Assembly (NCBI GenBank): GCA_035772785.1
Contig: JAOCPU010000019.1
Location: 1-64,000, forward strand
Direction: 5' to 3'
Source of the DNA: Phlebiopsis flavidoalba
Taxonomy: Eukaryota; Basidiomycota; Agaricomycetes; Polyporales; Phanerochaetaceae
Length of the DNA: 64,000 nucleotides
The position numbers and the translations under genes were made by a program. Below, piece after piece: positions 54,470 through 64,000 of this stretch. Position 1 is the stretch's first letter. Each line of letters starts with the position of its first letter. The notes under the pieces were generated by a model, which was given only the letters and a program-made list of their open reading frames with translations, was not told where the DNA came from and did no database searches.

Positions 54470-55120
54470 GAGAAGGAAGTCATTCCGGCGAGGAACGTCA
54501 GTCTTGGCGATGCTCGACAGCTTCTCCCGTCTCGAGTTTATGATACTAGTACACGGAGACTGAGATGCACACGCTCGCGACGAGGAAAGTCTGAGGACAA
54601 AAAGTCAACATTGACTTCGAGGAGCGTCGTATGTTACGCACCCACAACACGCAGTATAGGATTCCAGCGAACTCTACGAAAAGTACCAAAGCCTTCTCCG
54701 TTCTTGATCCCATGCCTCCAATCCTCAAGCCGTGGCGATCAGGCGGCGATGCTGCCTATATGATCGTTCTGTGAGGTACTACTCACTTGATATGCTTTGA
54801 CCTTCGGCACCATGCTTTGTACATGATCACACCTTGTGGCCCAAAGATTCGTCACCCAGGAAAGCACAAAAGCCAATAGCCCTGCTATGACTTGGTGAAT
54901 AATGTGGGAGAAGTAGCCTGACAGGCATGCTAGCACTGAGCGACGCCATGACTGGGTTGCTGAGGGATGAGCAGTGGAATGTAGTATACGGGGACGATCC
55001 CGTACCGAGCCCGTGGAAAAGAAAATGACCAAAAATGCAGAAAGTGGCCTTAACCACCTGGATTTTTCTGACCACAAAGCACACCCACGCTCTCCACACC
55101 ACAATGATATCGTCCAAGAA
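54470..55120 (-). CDS. Multi-spanning membrane protein, DUF6533/6534-like
   Basis: A hydrophobic, Trp-rich minus-strand sequence begins DDIIVVWRAWV (about 55080-55115). WSEKSRWLRPLSAFLVIFF follows, and then several further hydrophobic segments, including AFVLSWVTNLWAT (about 54835-54875) and KALVLFVEFAGILYCVLWV (about 54635-54700). The phrase VVWRAWVLW with a later LVTNL-like helix and an LVESG-IYC-like helix is typical of a very large agaricomycete family of seven-helix-like membrane proteins of unknown function (DUF6533/DUF6534). Frame changes occur near 55060 and 54820. The N- and C-terminal ends are not defined. Confidence 0.5.
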
Positions 55121-57520
55121 CGACCTTTGGTGGCCTACTCATGAGTCGTGAAATGGGAGTATGACATAATCGTTACCGCTACCCAACAGGCTCCTGCCGT
55201 TTCGGCGCACACGTTGGCGGCTTGGCAGTGGTCCGTCAAACGCCCCATCTCGTTGAATAGTCAAGCTCGCATGGCTGAGATCTCAAAAATCTGATCCAGA
55301 GCAGAGAAGTCATTTTCGTCTTGGGCTTTAGTTGCTGGTTCATTGCTGATAGTTGATACTGATGCGGTTATAACGAGTGCTTGGTGATAAGAGGGGCCAA
55401 CTTGCCTAGTGCACAAGGGCTAGGGTGTACATCATGACGCATGCCGTGGCCGTCAGGATTCTTGGAAGTGGAAAGATTCGGCCCCTTTGAGTCTAGTTCT
55501 CTAATGTTGAGACCATGTAGTAAATCATCGAGATGTACCCCTTAGATGTCTTTGTCAAAACACACATAGAGGAGGGAGCACGGGGAGGGAAAGAATGCCG
55601 AGCTATAGAGATGCCTGCAATTTATCAGTCTTTGATAGGGTTACAAGGAGCAGACTGAACCAACTCAGGGCGCAGCCGTCTCTCCCACTCCATGGTCCTG
55701 ACTCTTGAGAGACACCCTCGATGGATGATATTACCTAGTCCCAAGTCGCTGACAGACACTGAGTGGCTGCCAGTGAGACTGGTGCCATTGACGCAATCAC
55801 GAGAATCTGTAGGCATGATAGTAGAGATACGACGGAGAGGTGTGATAGGATTGTTGGTTCACTGGATGAGAGCCGTGCGCGGAGATGGAGGAGGTTCTTT
55901 CACTGTAAGCGTTTGGCCTAGCAATCACAACCTGGACGTGGATGACATTTCAATCATTGGTTCGACGCAGGTATGTAAAGTCCACTACGAGAGGTAGATA
56001 CATCCGCACCCACCGTTTGTGGAGGCGGTCTTCGTCCTGATAGATGGACTTGCAACTAGGGCAAACAGTACATTGGATGGGTACTATGGACCACTTGCGC
56101 ATTAGGAGGAGATGGATCCGCACAGAAACTTTGGCATCTGTCGGAAAAACGGACTTAACCATCTTGATCTAGGGCGAAATGCGTGCGTCTTCCAGGATGC
56201 TCCCCAAGGGCTTCCAGAGGACCCCAGCAGAAAACCGCGTTTTTGGCGTCTAATTTCCATTCGTGGGGTCTGACTCTGGGGGGTGCTCCGTGATGCGCTC
56301 AGGCATCCCTCGGATGAGGGCGCATCATGATGATTTGGCCTCGATCTATGCCCCTGTCGTTTTTTGCATCCTTGAATATCCTGAGTCGTCTAGAGCGCTA
56401 AACATGCGTCTTAAGCTTGTTTTGGCGACATCGGATGTGTTCAAGAACTGAGTATCTAACCCATTAAGATGAATCAACGTTGAGATCTCCTATGTGGCGC
56501 AAAGCTTGAGTTGCAAATCAGGTCGGCATACTAGTACGGGAGTGGCAAGAGGAAGGTAAGACATCAAGCTAACCTCCCATTTGGCTTGGACCCCCGGCCC
56601 GCGATGCTCCAGGACTCAGCATCGAAGGCGGGATCAATTAGCGCTTGGCGGCGGCGGTGTGGTCGCGGGAGGCTTGCTATTGACCATAACGTCCACGAAA
56701 ACTTGAAGTAAGTTATGTCGTGAACAAGACACCCAAGATTCTACGTCTGAACTGTATGGGAAATTGACACCTCGGTGGTCTGCTGTGATAGTAAGTACAT
56801 AGCAAGTCGACACTCGGGACCCGGCAGAGCACCCTCGGGCCTCTGGCACATCGCACCTTCGAATCGTGGCAAGTAACAGAATGCTGTGGGTACGTGCCTT
56901 CTCAGAATAATTTGAGCAAATGCCATGCTTATGGCGCCCTACAGTCATCGCTAGACTTTGGTCTGAACGCACCGAAGCGACGGTCCAAACAAAGGCACAT
57001 GACGATGGCCAGGCCATGAGATTGTAGTGGACTGCGCTCCAAAGTTACTAGTAGCACATGATACTGCTGAGATCATCAGTGCTCGCCGATGTATTCAGCC
57101 GCTTTGCGGGTCCTCAATACACCAGCATAGGCTTCTACGGATAGGCTCTGGCGAAAGGACAGTCAGCGCGCCCATGCTTGATGGAGATTGGCAGGGTTTC
57201 TTTGATAAATGGTGCGCAATGCGGCAGACATGTGTAATGGCAGTGGATAACCTGAATGCACTCGACCCTTTCCTAGGACAAGCCTGCGCATTGCACATCG
57301 TCCTGAGCCTATTCGACACAGCATAAACTGGCTCCGGAACGACTGGCGGTGTCAGGAACCGTCATAGCGTGGAGTGGGTGTGAAACGAGCGTCTCGGAAG
57401 GAGCACAAGGTACATGCAACCGCATTTAGGGGGTGCTGGGGATCGTGCATCAATTGTTTGGTTTTGCGAATAGTCTGCTGACGATTGAAACCCTAGATAT
57501 GAACTCTCGGATTTCAGGTT
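55121..57520. other. Gene-poor region
   Basis: I could not link any frame on either strand to a family. Minus-strand pieces at 55625-55816 and 55950-56162 (the second with a CPSCKSIYQDEDRLHKRWV segment) and 56634-57017 may be exons of one unknown gene. The Cys pair suggests a small metal site but is not enough to name a domain. Confidence 0.35.
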
Positions 57521-57527
57521 TCAACAA

Positions 57528-58019
57528 ATGCGATGCATGATCGCTGCATCTCTTCCAGCACCTGCCACCTCTCATCGCGCTCATTCCAGCTTGTCATCCA
57601 TGCCACAACTTCAGATGGTACGTGATCAATTGCAAGCTCTTTGTCACTGTCTCACTCAGATCCTAAGCCCCGAGATCCTCACAAAGATCCCTTCGGCAAA
57701 GAGGGTATACCTCCCAAGAAGCCTCATCCGCCTAAGAAGCCCGATGAACCTCATCCGCCTCACAAACCTCATCCCCCCAAGAAGCCCGACGAGCCCCACA
57801 AACCTCACAAACCCTCACAAGCCCAAGAAGCCCGAAGAGCCGAAACACCACCATCATCACCACCATCATCACCACCACCACCATACACACCACAATACTT
57901 CGCCTCCACAACCTCGCGGCTGCCGTAATGGCGACCCGAATTGTGGACACGACGCTACATCTGCGATAGATGCTACAACTGCGCCGTTCACAGGGAGCCT
58001 CGAGGTTTCCCTGGCGTGA
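57528..58019 (+). CDS. Pro/Lys-rich protein with 13-residue histidine tract
   Basis: After an intron (GTACGTG near 57619 to CTCAG near 57659), the coding frame reads DPKPRDPHKDPFGKEG. Repeats built from PPKKP, HPPKKPDEP and HPPHKP follow (57700-57800). A frame change near 57815 leads into KPKKPEEPK, thirteen consecutive histidines (CAC/CAT, about 57846-57884), THHNTSPPQPRGC and NGDPNCGH. The exact start is uncertain because the upstream exon does not join cleanly. No domain was recognised. The composition suggests a secreted or metal-binding low-complexity protein; both are inference. Two cysteines follow the histidine tract. Confidence 0.5.
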   Translation: MRCMIAASLPAPATSHRAHSSLSSMPQLQMVRDQLQALCHCLTQILSPEILTKIPSAKRVYLPRSLIRLRSPMNLIRLTNLIPPRSPTSPTNLTNPHKPKKPEEPKHHHHHHHHHHHHHTHHNTSPPQPRGCRNGDPNCGHDATSAIDATTAPFTGSLEVSLA

Positions 58020-59240
58020 ACCGTAATGCCCCGCCGCCCGCGCCCTATCAACTATTGTCAGCCCGTTGTACAATGCCGTCGCTTGGGTGCTAATGGTGAG
58101 TGATGCTGCATGACAGGGCTTACTCGTGAAATGCACATGTTAACATATTTTTTAATTGGTAGACGCAGTCATTGTTCCAAATGTCCGTTGCATGGGCATG
58201 ATGGTGAACCGTCCTGTATTGAGCAGTTATCTTATTTACAATTGCGCGAATATGTGTGAAATGTGTGCTGAAGGAACCACAAAGGCACCTGAACGATTTG
58301 CCTGAGTCGTCCTCGCCCTTCGATTTGCTCAACTTTAATCATCTCGGCATTTTCCGGGCATTGTGGCGTTTGATCCGAGCTACGCCCGTCACAGCAACTC
58401 GAAGTTTTGAACGGCGATCATGTCAAATCCAGAGACTGTGGGCCTAATCGCTTACCAAACCAGTCACGACTATCGCGAACCATACAGTCGTTACGACTCG
58501 TGGCAGTCTTGATTGAAACAGACCGCAGTGGCAACGTCGTGGCGCAAAAAAAACGGTCTTCACAAGCCAAGCTGTCAAGCGGCTCTCAAGAGTATCATGA
58601 GTAAAATTGGTACACAAAAATATCTCGTATGCATTGAACACATTTCTTTGTTTCGCCTGTTGCCTTTCTTTTCTTGTTTTTTGGATCTGGGCCACAACCA
58701 ATTCTCACGTCACGAGCATCATGTCACATTGTCAAAGTCACGTTACATTATTTACTGCAGATCGGGACTTACTGACCCATTCCAAATCCATTTCAGCACA
58801 CTTCATCACATGCGATTTTTCAATTGCTGTCATCACGCTTCGAGAAAGGGTCCCAAGCTTGTGCACGCCCCTCTTCGCGTTTTTGCGTCTCTCTTTGTCT
58901 GGGGTGCTGATTCCGATCAAAGACATGTATACCCGGCCAAGAGTAGTACGTTGGGAACTCGTCAAAAAATTCAAAGAAATCCATCCAAGTATAGATTCTA
59001 CTCTGCGCTCTTGAAAACGCTGGGATAAAGTCAAGGTTTGAAGTAGTGTGGGATAACATCAATTCCGTTTTGCTCATGAATGGAAGCCGCACACTCAGCA
59101 TTTGATTTTATAACATGTATCCGGCGAAGAGACCATTTAGCGGAAGCATGGAAGCAAACATCAGCGCCCGTCACATCAACTGTGTATGTAGCAATTTAAT
59201 CGGACTCAGGCTTCCACGGAGTTTAAGTTGTATCTCACGG
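58020..59240. other. Intergenic, no gene recognised
   Basis: AT-richer than average. Overlapping frames on both strands at 58510-59100 have no recognisable content. Confidence 0.4.
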
Positions 59241-59248
59241 CCACGACA

Positions 59249-59259
59249 ATATATATAAC
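59249..59259 (+). promoter_or_regulatory. TATA-like element upstream of the Cys-rich gene
   Basis: ATATATATAACA-type sequence lies about 120 bases upstream of the first candidate ATG. It is followed by pyrimidine-rich sequence (ACTTTCTCCTTGTCG, about 59264-59280), a typical fungal core promoter arrangement for a highly expressed gene. Confidence 0.45.
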
Positions 59260-59404
59260 ACCCTACTTTCTCCTTGTCGACCCATCAGTGTACCGACTCT
59301 GGTTTCCATTCATTACCTCACAACATCTCTAACATCTATAGTATCTCAATCAGCTTATTCCTCATTTTCTCAATGGTGAGGAGACCCTGTTCCTTGAAGT
59401 GCTG

Positions 59405-59700
59405 ACCACATTTCTTACATCAATCAATTCCTCAAAAGCCCTGCTGTCACCGCTACCGAGGGCAAACGCTGCCATCCTAGGTGCTTCAACCCTTGCCCTC
59501 CCCAGCCCTGCGGACCAGTCTCTTGCTGCTCCAACGGAGTGGCAGGATGCGGTCCCGGGAACTGGTGTGAAGCCTGTCGCCTCGCCCGCCTGATAATCGC
59601 GAACCAACAAATTTGCCGAGCGCAGCTCATAAACAGCAATCGCGGCAGCGCAGTGTGTGCTACCGTCGCCGATGCTGCTAAGGATATCGAGCTAGGGTGA
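59405..59700 (+). CDS. Small cysteine-rich protein (possibly secreted)
   Basis: One plus-strand frame, open from about 59405 to the TGA at 59698-59700, carries eleven cysteines in about 95 residues. They are concentrated in KRCHPRCFNPCPPQPCG, VSCCSNGVAGCGPGNWCEAC and two later ones (ICRA, AVCA). The spacing (C-x3-C-x3-C-x4-C-x4-CC-x6-C-x5-C-x2-C) suggests a disulfide-stabilised small secreted protein. The promoter-like context (TATA, CT-rich leader, ATG at 59373 directly followed by a GTGAGG donor-like sequence) supports expression. I found no clean signal peptide joined to this frame; an intron or a lost base after the ATG at 59373 may hide it. The spacing does not match class I hydrophobins closely enough to claim that family. 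Confidence 0.45.
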
Positions 59701-60653
59701 GACTCTTGTTTGCCTTAGCCGGGCTGGGAGCCCAAATTCACTCATAATTAATTACACAGTCCTTCGAACCCGCTCCCATTCTCGAATTCATCGCTATGCA
59801 TGCACGACGTGTTGTATTATTCGGAGACATTCGGAGACATAATAGGCTTCAGAAGGCCATATATATATAGGGTATATGGTCGACGCACTGGTGAAGTGTC
59901 TTATTGTTGTGTGCCTGGGACCATGTTTGCCAGCGCTGGACGCGGCTATCGACGTGATTGGTGCGGCGGTGGGCTGCCAAGTATCGTACAAATTGCTCAG
60001 TGCACTGGTAACAGCAGTCTAAGTTCTTCCTCTACTCTTGCACGTTTCTCATTACCTACCGCTCGTGGAGCCCACAATATGTGATTACCAGTCGCTCAAT
60101 GAGTTTGAGAGGAGAGGGATCTTCCGAGGGCCTGTGACAAAGATCGGGTTTGAGGCTCTTCGAGCGTATAAACATTCCGATTCCCCTTGGAATCGGTTAA
60201 ACAGCTTCTCCATGGTCTACACGTGACCTTATGAAATTTCCTGAAAAATCCCCCATCAATTAATACGAACAAACAATCACACGTGGCTCTGCATTTGTCC
60301 CAGAGTCACATGCCCAGCGCTAAGCGCCAGAGCGGACTATTTACAGTGTGTCATTTTATACAGTTCAAGTGGGGGGAAGAAGATAAACAACAAGACATGG
60401 ACCCCAGGATTGTGAGGTGTGTGTGTAGCTATGCAGGGCAAAAGTGGGTTTAAATGAGATGTCAAGATCTCTACACAGAGTAAACCTAGTAGAAATGTGC
60501 AAGAGAAAAGTGGACATGTGATAGCTTGCTCACATGTGTCTGCAGGATGAGTGGGGTGAAAGGAAGGAGTGCACTCACTAGGAAATGTCAACAGACGACA
60601 CTGTTTAACTACTGAACTATACAGTTTATGGTGAGTCATCATGATTACGTTTG
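59701..60653. other. Intergenic
   Basis: No gene was recognised. A tandem duplication of ATTCGGAGAC lies at about 59819-59839. Confidence 0.4.
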
Positions 60654-60807
60654 GCATTTTATGGCTGAGCTTCCTTAAAAAGGCTATTTGTGCATTTTTA
60701 TAGCCGAGCTTCCTTAAAAGGCTATTTGTGCATTTTTTATAGCCGAGCTTCCTTTAAAAAGGCTATTTGTGCATTTTTATAGCCGAGCTTCCTTAAAAGG
60801 CTATTTG
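60654..60807. repeat. Four-unit tandem array of a hairpin-forming ~38-base repeat
   Basis: Four consecutive units of 38-40 bases, each of the form ATAGCC-GAGCTTCCTTAAAA-GGCTAT followed by TTGTGCATTTTT. Units differ only by one or two bases, mainly the length of A and T runs, and the first has ATGGCT for ATAGCC. The outer arms ATAGCC and GGCTAT are complementary, and CCTT-AA-AAGG is a nested inverted repeat. The array ends abruptly at GGCTATTTGG (60807). Confidence 0.9.
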
Positions 60808-60927
60808 GAGGTGACGCTAAACCACCCAGAACTTAAGTAGAAAAAGACTACCTGGTGTGTACCACCTGTACAAAGGGTTAAGGTCACAGAGTATATATAT
60901 TGGGATTTGAGTTGCGTGGGTTCGTTG

Positions 60928-61137
60928 TCACGGAGGGCAGCACGGGGCGCACACACTGAGCCGAGCGCAGCTCGGCGAGGGAGTGCGCTGTGTGCATCAC
61001 AAATCCGTGACTGCTACGAGACGGCGCGCACCTCGGCAAGGACTCACGGAGGGCACACGGCGCACAACATTGCACGAGCCGAGCGCAGCTCGGTGAGGAG
61101 TGCGCTGTGTGTATCACAAATCCGTGACTGCTACGAG
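60928..61137. repeat. Pair of ~93-base direct repeats
   Basis: Copy 1 at 60928-61020 and copy 2 at 61044-61137 start TCACGGAGGGCA and share GAGCCGAGCGCAGCTCGG. They continue through GAGTGCGCTGTGTG and ATCACAAATCCGTGACTGC to CTACGAG. Each contains two inverted pairs: CCGAGC/GCTCGG, and TCAC..GTGA around AATCC. Divergence is a few percent plus small indels. Minus-strand frames across them show the same peptide twice (SSHGFVIHTAHS-like), which is a consequence of the repeat and not good evidence of a gene. Confidence 0.85.
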
Positions 61138-62040
61138 CCTCACACAGCGGGTACCTGCCGCGCGCAAAGGCGCCCGTCACACAGCGGCGACAGGTGTCTG
61201 TGACAAACAACAATTCGGAGCACCTTGTGACGCTGGTGAAGAACAGCCATTTGGGTCGAGATTGTACAGTAGTATGATATTTTCTTCCACTGATATAATC
61301 TGTGCTATATTGGTTTTAGATTAGAGTCGGGGAATCGGTGTCGCGCGCACAAGCCGACGACCCCCAAGTTATTATCCTCGGGGTGGGCCGGCCATGCTAG
61401 TGCGTGACGTACTGTTACGGAGTGTGACAGAGGTCCTGTCACGCAGGCGTTCCTCCGAACATTCACGGCGAATGCCGCAACATCTCATGGTGGCCCTCAA
61501 CGCAGGATTCATGCCGCTCGACTTCGAGATAAGTATTCAGGAAATAGTGGACAATAACTCACCCGACTTACACTATCCATATTCATGGGCGGAAATGGCC
61601 TCAGACACGGTCTTCGTAGCTGTTGCTCGACCCAGCTGTGGTAAAGCCTCGATTTTTAACCGTGCGGCCGCGCCTCGCAGTAGTCCTGCAATCACGTCAA
61701 ACAGAGACACAACTCTAAAGTATGACCACGGCATTGTGCTGGCGCCCTCAGGTCTCAGGTCTCAGGCCTCGAGTGCCTCACGGTCTCGTATTGGCTTAGG
61801 AGCGCTCATCTTAGCTTGGAGACACCACGTAACTGTATCCTTCTCACTCCTAACGAACCCCCACAAGCACTCATCTTTGCCCTTTGGGGGGACAGCTTGC
61901 TAAACTACCGTAGCTGGCCCCCAACCGGAAGTACGCCAACGTGATATCTGAGAATATCTTCGGGCTGAATAATCTTCCCTATAGTTTTTCAGCTCACAGA
62001 TATCTTCGCTCCCCTTCTGCAATCCACCCCAGTCTCAGAG
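61138..62040. other. Unresolved region between repeats and metalloprotease gene
   Basis: A plus-strand frame of 169 codons (61394-61903) is the longest here but has no recognisable content. A small inverted repeat, GTGACAG-AGGTC-CTGTCAC, lies at 61424-61442. A triplication of TCAGGTC/TCAGGCC lies at about 61748-61768. The region may contain the promoter and leader exon of the next gene. Confidence 0.35.
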
Positions 62041-63889
62041 CCGAGCATGTATTCTCCTGGTCCGATCAGAAATCGAGAGGCCCAAAGTACTGCGGTTCGC
62101 GAGCATGCGGGCGAAATGGAATGGGCTCCAAGGACCTTGCTTCGCAGCCCTTCACCCAGAACGCTGATGGAAGCCGCCCGTTTGCTCTCGCAGTACAGGG
62201 TGAAGAGGATGTGGCAGCCCAAGGAAAGACTCTGAGAATCAAGTTCATTGGCGGAACATCCTACATGTCGAAAAAGGTCCAGTAGTACGCCCCGTTTATG
62301 GACGGAATACTCGAACATTCATTTTACGTTTTGTGGAGGACCAGTAATCAGCAGGATATCCATGTTGCTTCGAACCTGGCGCAGTTCTTACTCGGCCTTA
62401 AGCACGATGCCTTGCGTAAAAAGCCTGAAGAACCCACAATGAACTTTGGCTGGTTCGGACGACAGTAACCAATCCAAAATGAAGTGTTCTCACGAACAGT
62501 CCCTCCACGAGTTTGGGCACGCCCTGTGGTGCGTCCACGAGCATCATGCAGCCAATCACGCCGAAGATCAACTGGCAACAAAGAGCTCGTGTAATCGCTC
62601 TTCAACGAACAAGGAAGGATGCTGGCGATAGAACCGACGTAGAATTGAACCTGCTTTACAGCATTCTACACGATCCCGCAAAGCATGGTGTCCAGGGCAC
62701 GGAGTTTGACAGCGAAAAAAATCTATCATGGGCATACTCATATCCCCACTCGGATTGGACCCTTGACGGCAATGTGAAGATCCCGCGCAATGACCAACCT
62801 CTCCGCACAGATATCGCTGTCAATCACGCGAGATGTTATCCCCAATAATATGCGCGCCTCGAGACCGGCACTCTTCGACGCGAATAATCAAAGGCGCTAC
62901 GCTTGGACGTTCACGGCCGGATGGCGCATGCCCCATAAAGGTCAAACTATCCAGTTCATAGCACCCCCACCCCGCTCTCTCCGCCAACATTCAGCTTTTG
63001 GGTCTCAATTGGCTTCGGCTTGAACATACCTCGTATCAATGGTCATGTACGAGAAGTTGGACCGGACGGGAGCGCACACATTGACCGTGAGTCGTGGGTT
63101 GAGGTCGGAACCCCAGCGCTACTTCTGGCTGTGCGTGGCCTCACCATCCCCTCAGACGATAACGAAACATACAATTCGTCACTTCAAGTGCTCAGATCTT
63201 AACCCCCGGAACCACGCCAGCTTATCACTGTCACCTTTGACGTCCCCTACCCCGTGCCCCCCAAAAGTTGTCGTATGGCTAGAATCATTCGACGCAGTAC
63301 CTCGAATTCCTTTCGAGGATTGTTCGTGACGGCCTCAAATATCACCGACCCAGGGTTTCACCATCACCATCGACTCGCTACACGATACAACTCTTTATTC
63401 CGCTAGCGGCAGTGTGGGCTGGCATACTCGAGCGGTCGGCGAGACATTAGAGTGGCGTCTTTGGTAGCACGGACTTTCGTGGCGCCACACAAAAGACCAC
63501 AGGCCTCAGAGGCTGGAATTTGGTTCATCATTGGATTTAAATCCGGTCATGCTATACCAGATACCCCTCTCACGCCCACAACGGCGATGAATGGCTGGGT
63601 GGCGTTTGAAGCTCACCCTTGCTTTCACCGTTGCTCCGCGGTTATTCACGGCCTTCAACTGGTTAGACACGAGGAAACCCATGCGCGAGACCTAGCCTCC
63701 CGCAGGGTCCGTGTAGACGACGGCCATACTACAAAGGCGGATTCTATTGGAAGATGGATACGCCTCTCAATACTACAGACTACGAAGGCAGGAGTGTGCG
63801 TTTTTACCAATAAGGTCAGTACGTCTAGTGGTCCTTGGAGATGGCAGCATGCTGATTTCAATCTGCTTGTTGTTAGGGCTCGCTATTGA
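62041..63889 (+). CDS. Zinc metalloprotease (HExxHxxxxxHE type) with H-type lectin-like C-terminal region
   Basis: The N-terminal protease half reads KTLRIKFIGGTSYMSKKVQ, then YAPLWTEYSNIHFTF and EPTMNFGWF. The zinc motif HEFGHALWCVHEH is at 62506-62544, as in astacin-like fungal metalloproteases, where the three histidines and the glutamate are catalytic. ITPKINWQQ, RTDVELNLLY, DPAK, VQGTEFDS, YSYP-like and SDWTLDGNVKIPRNDQ (62545-62800) follow. In the usual motif, HEFGHALGCVHEH, the residue shown here as W is Gly. The C-terminal half (62950-63889) has segments of H-type lectin repeats: FGLN, PPKVVVWLESFDA, GFTITIDSLHDTTLYSA and VGWH. A surplus C in the CCC at 62501-62503 breaks VFSRTV from LHEFGH, and other shifts are near 62450, 62545 and 63060. 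The signal peptide was not identified. The gene may start earlier and may end at or beyond the window edge. Confidence 0.7.
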
Positions 63890-64000
63890 ATTTCACCTCG
63901 ACCAATGCTGAAAAAATTATCTATGTTCTTAACTTTAGGGGGTTGCGACCCTAGCTTGGGGTTCTAGCACTCAGGCAGATGCTTGTCCTCACCTATCGAT

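Noticed and set aside
59405..59700. Class I hydrophobin for the Cys-rich frame
   Set aside because: Cysteine number and spacing do not follow the eight-cysteine hydrophobin pattern with two CC pairs at the right distances.
60884..61213. Minus-strand frame with twice-repeated SSHGFVIHTAHS-like peptide as a gene
   Set aside because: The peptide repetition is a direct result of the 93-base DNA repeat; codon content and context give no sign of a real protein.

Overview
This is nuclear DNA of a filamentous fungus, almost certainly an agaricomycete basidiomycete. Short GT-AG introns of about 50-60 bases interrupt almost every recognisable gene. The gene set is eukaryotic and fungal: kinesin, dynactin p150, Raptor/KOG1, an AGC kinase, a GRAM/VASt sterol-transfer protein, a cellular RNA-dependent RNA polymerase, Swi5, an XPG/GEN1-like nuclease and a CorA Mg2+ channel. 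It also holds families typical of mushrooms: an F-box protein with a conserved C-terminal domain, a DUF6533-like membrane protein, and a metalloprotease with an H-type lectin region. I saw no bacterial operons, CRISPR arrays, rRNA or clear tRNA genes.

Layout. 1-3.6 kb: damaged plus-strand region with a kinesin motor (clear at 2.6-3.0 kb). 4.9-6.8 kb (-): XPG/GEN1-like nuclease. 8.0-9.6 kb (+): unrecognised gene. 9.6-12.6 kb: non-coding, with GC-rich hairpins and a repeated 15-base motif. 12.6-15.8 kb (-): GRAM/VASt protein, divergent from an F-box gene (17.2-19.6 kb, +). 21.0-24.8 kb (-): AGC kinase. 27.3-27.8 kb (+): small Swi5 gene, convergent with dynactin p150 (28.0-32.7 kb, -). 33.2-38.6 kb (+): Raptor. 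38.7-41.5 kb (+): CorA transporter. 42.5-45.5 kb (-): RdRP. 47.7-51.6 kb (-): Ser/Pro-rich protein. 52.7-53.2 kb (-): thioredoxin. 54.5-55.1 kb (-): membrane protein. 57.5-58.1 kb (+): Pro/Lys/His-rich protein. 59.2-59.7 kb (+): Cys-rich small protein. 60.6-61.2 kb: tandem and direct repeats. 62.0-63.9 kb (+): metalloprotease/lectin gene running towards the window edge.

The most important overall property is that almost every conserved gene, including housekeeping ones, is broken by single-base changes. Nearly all that I could place are +1 insertions, often in homopolymers. In each case the protein family resumes in the next frame. I read this as an insertion-biased, unpolished long-read sequence rather than mass pseudogenisation, so CDS spans below are gene extents and not open frames. 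The strongest biological observation is in the RdRP gene, where a 12-base microexon encodes the catalytic DVDGD motif. Genes are scattered with no shared pathway. Raptor, the AGC kinase and CorA touch nutrient signalling and transport; RdRP belongs to RNA silencing; Swi5 and the XPG-like nuclease belong to DNA repair.
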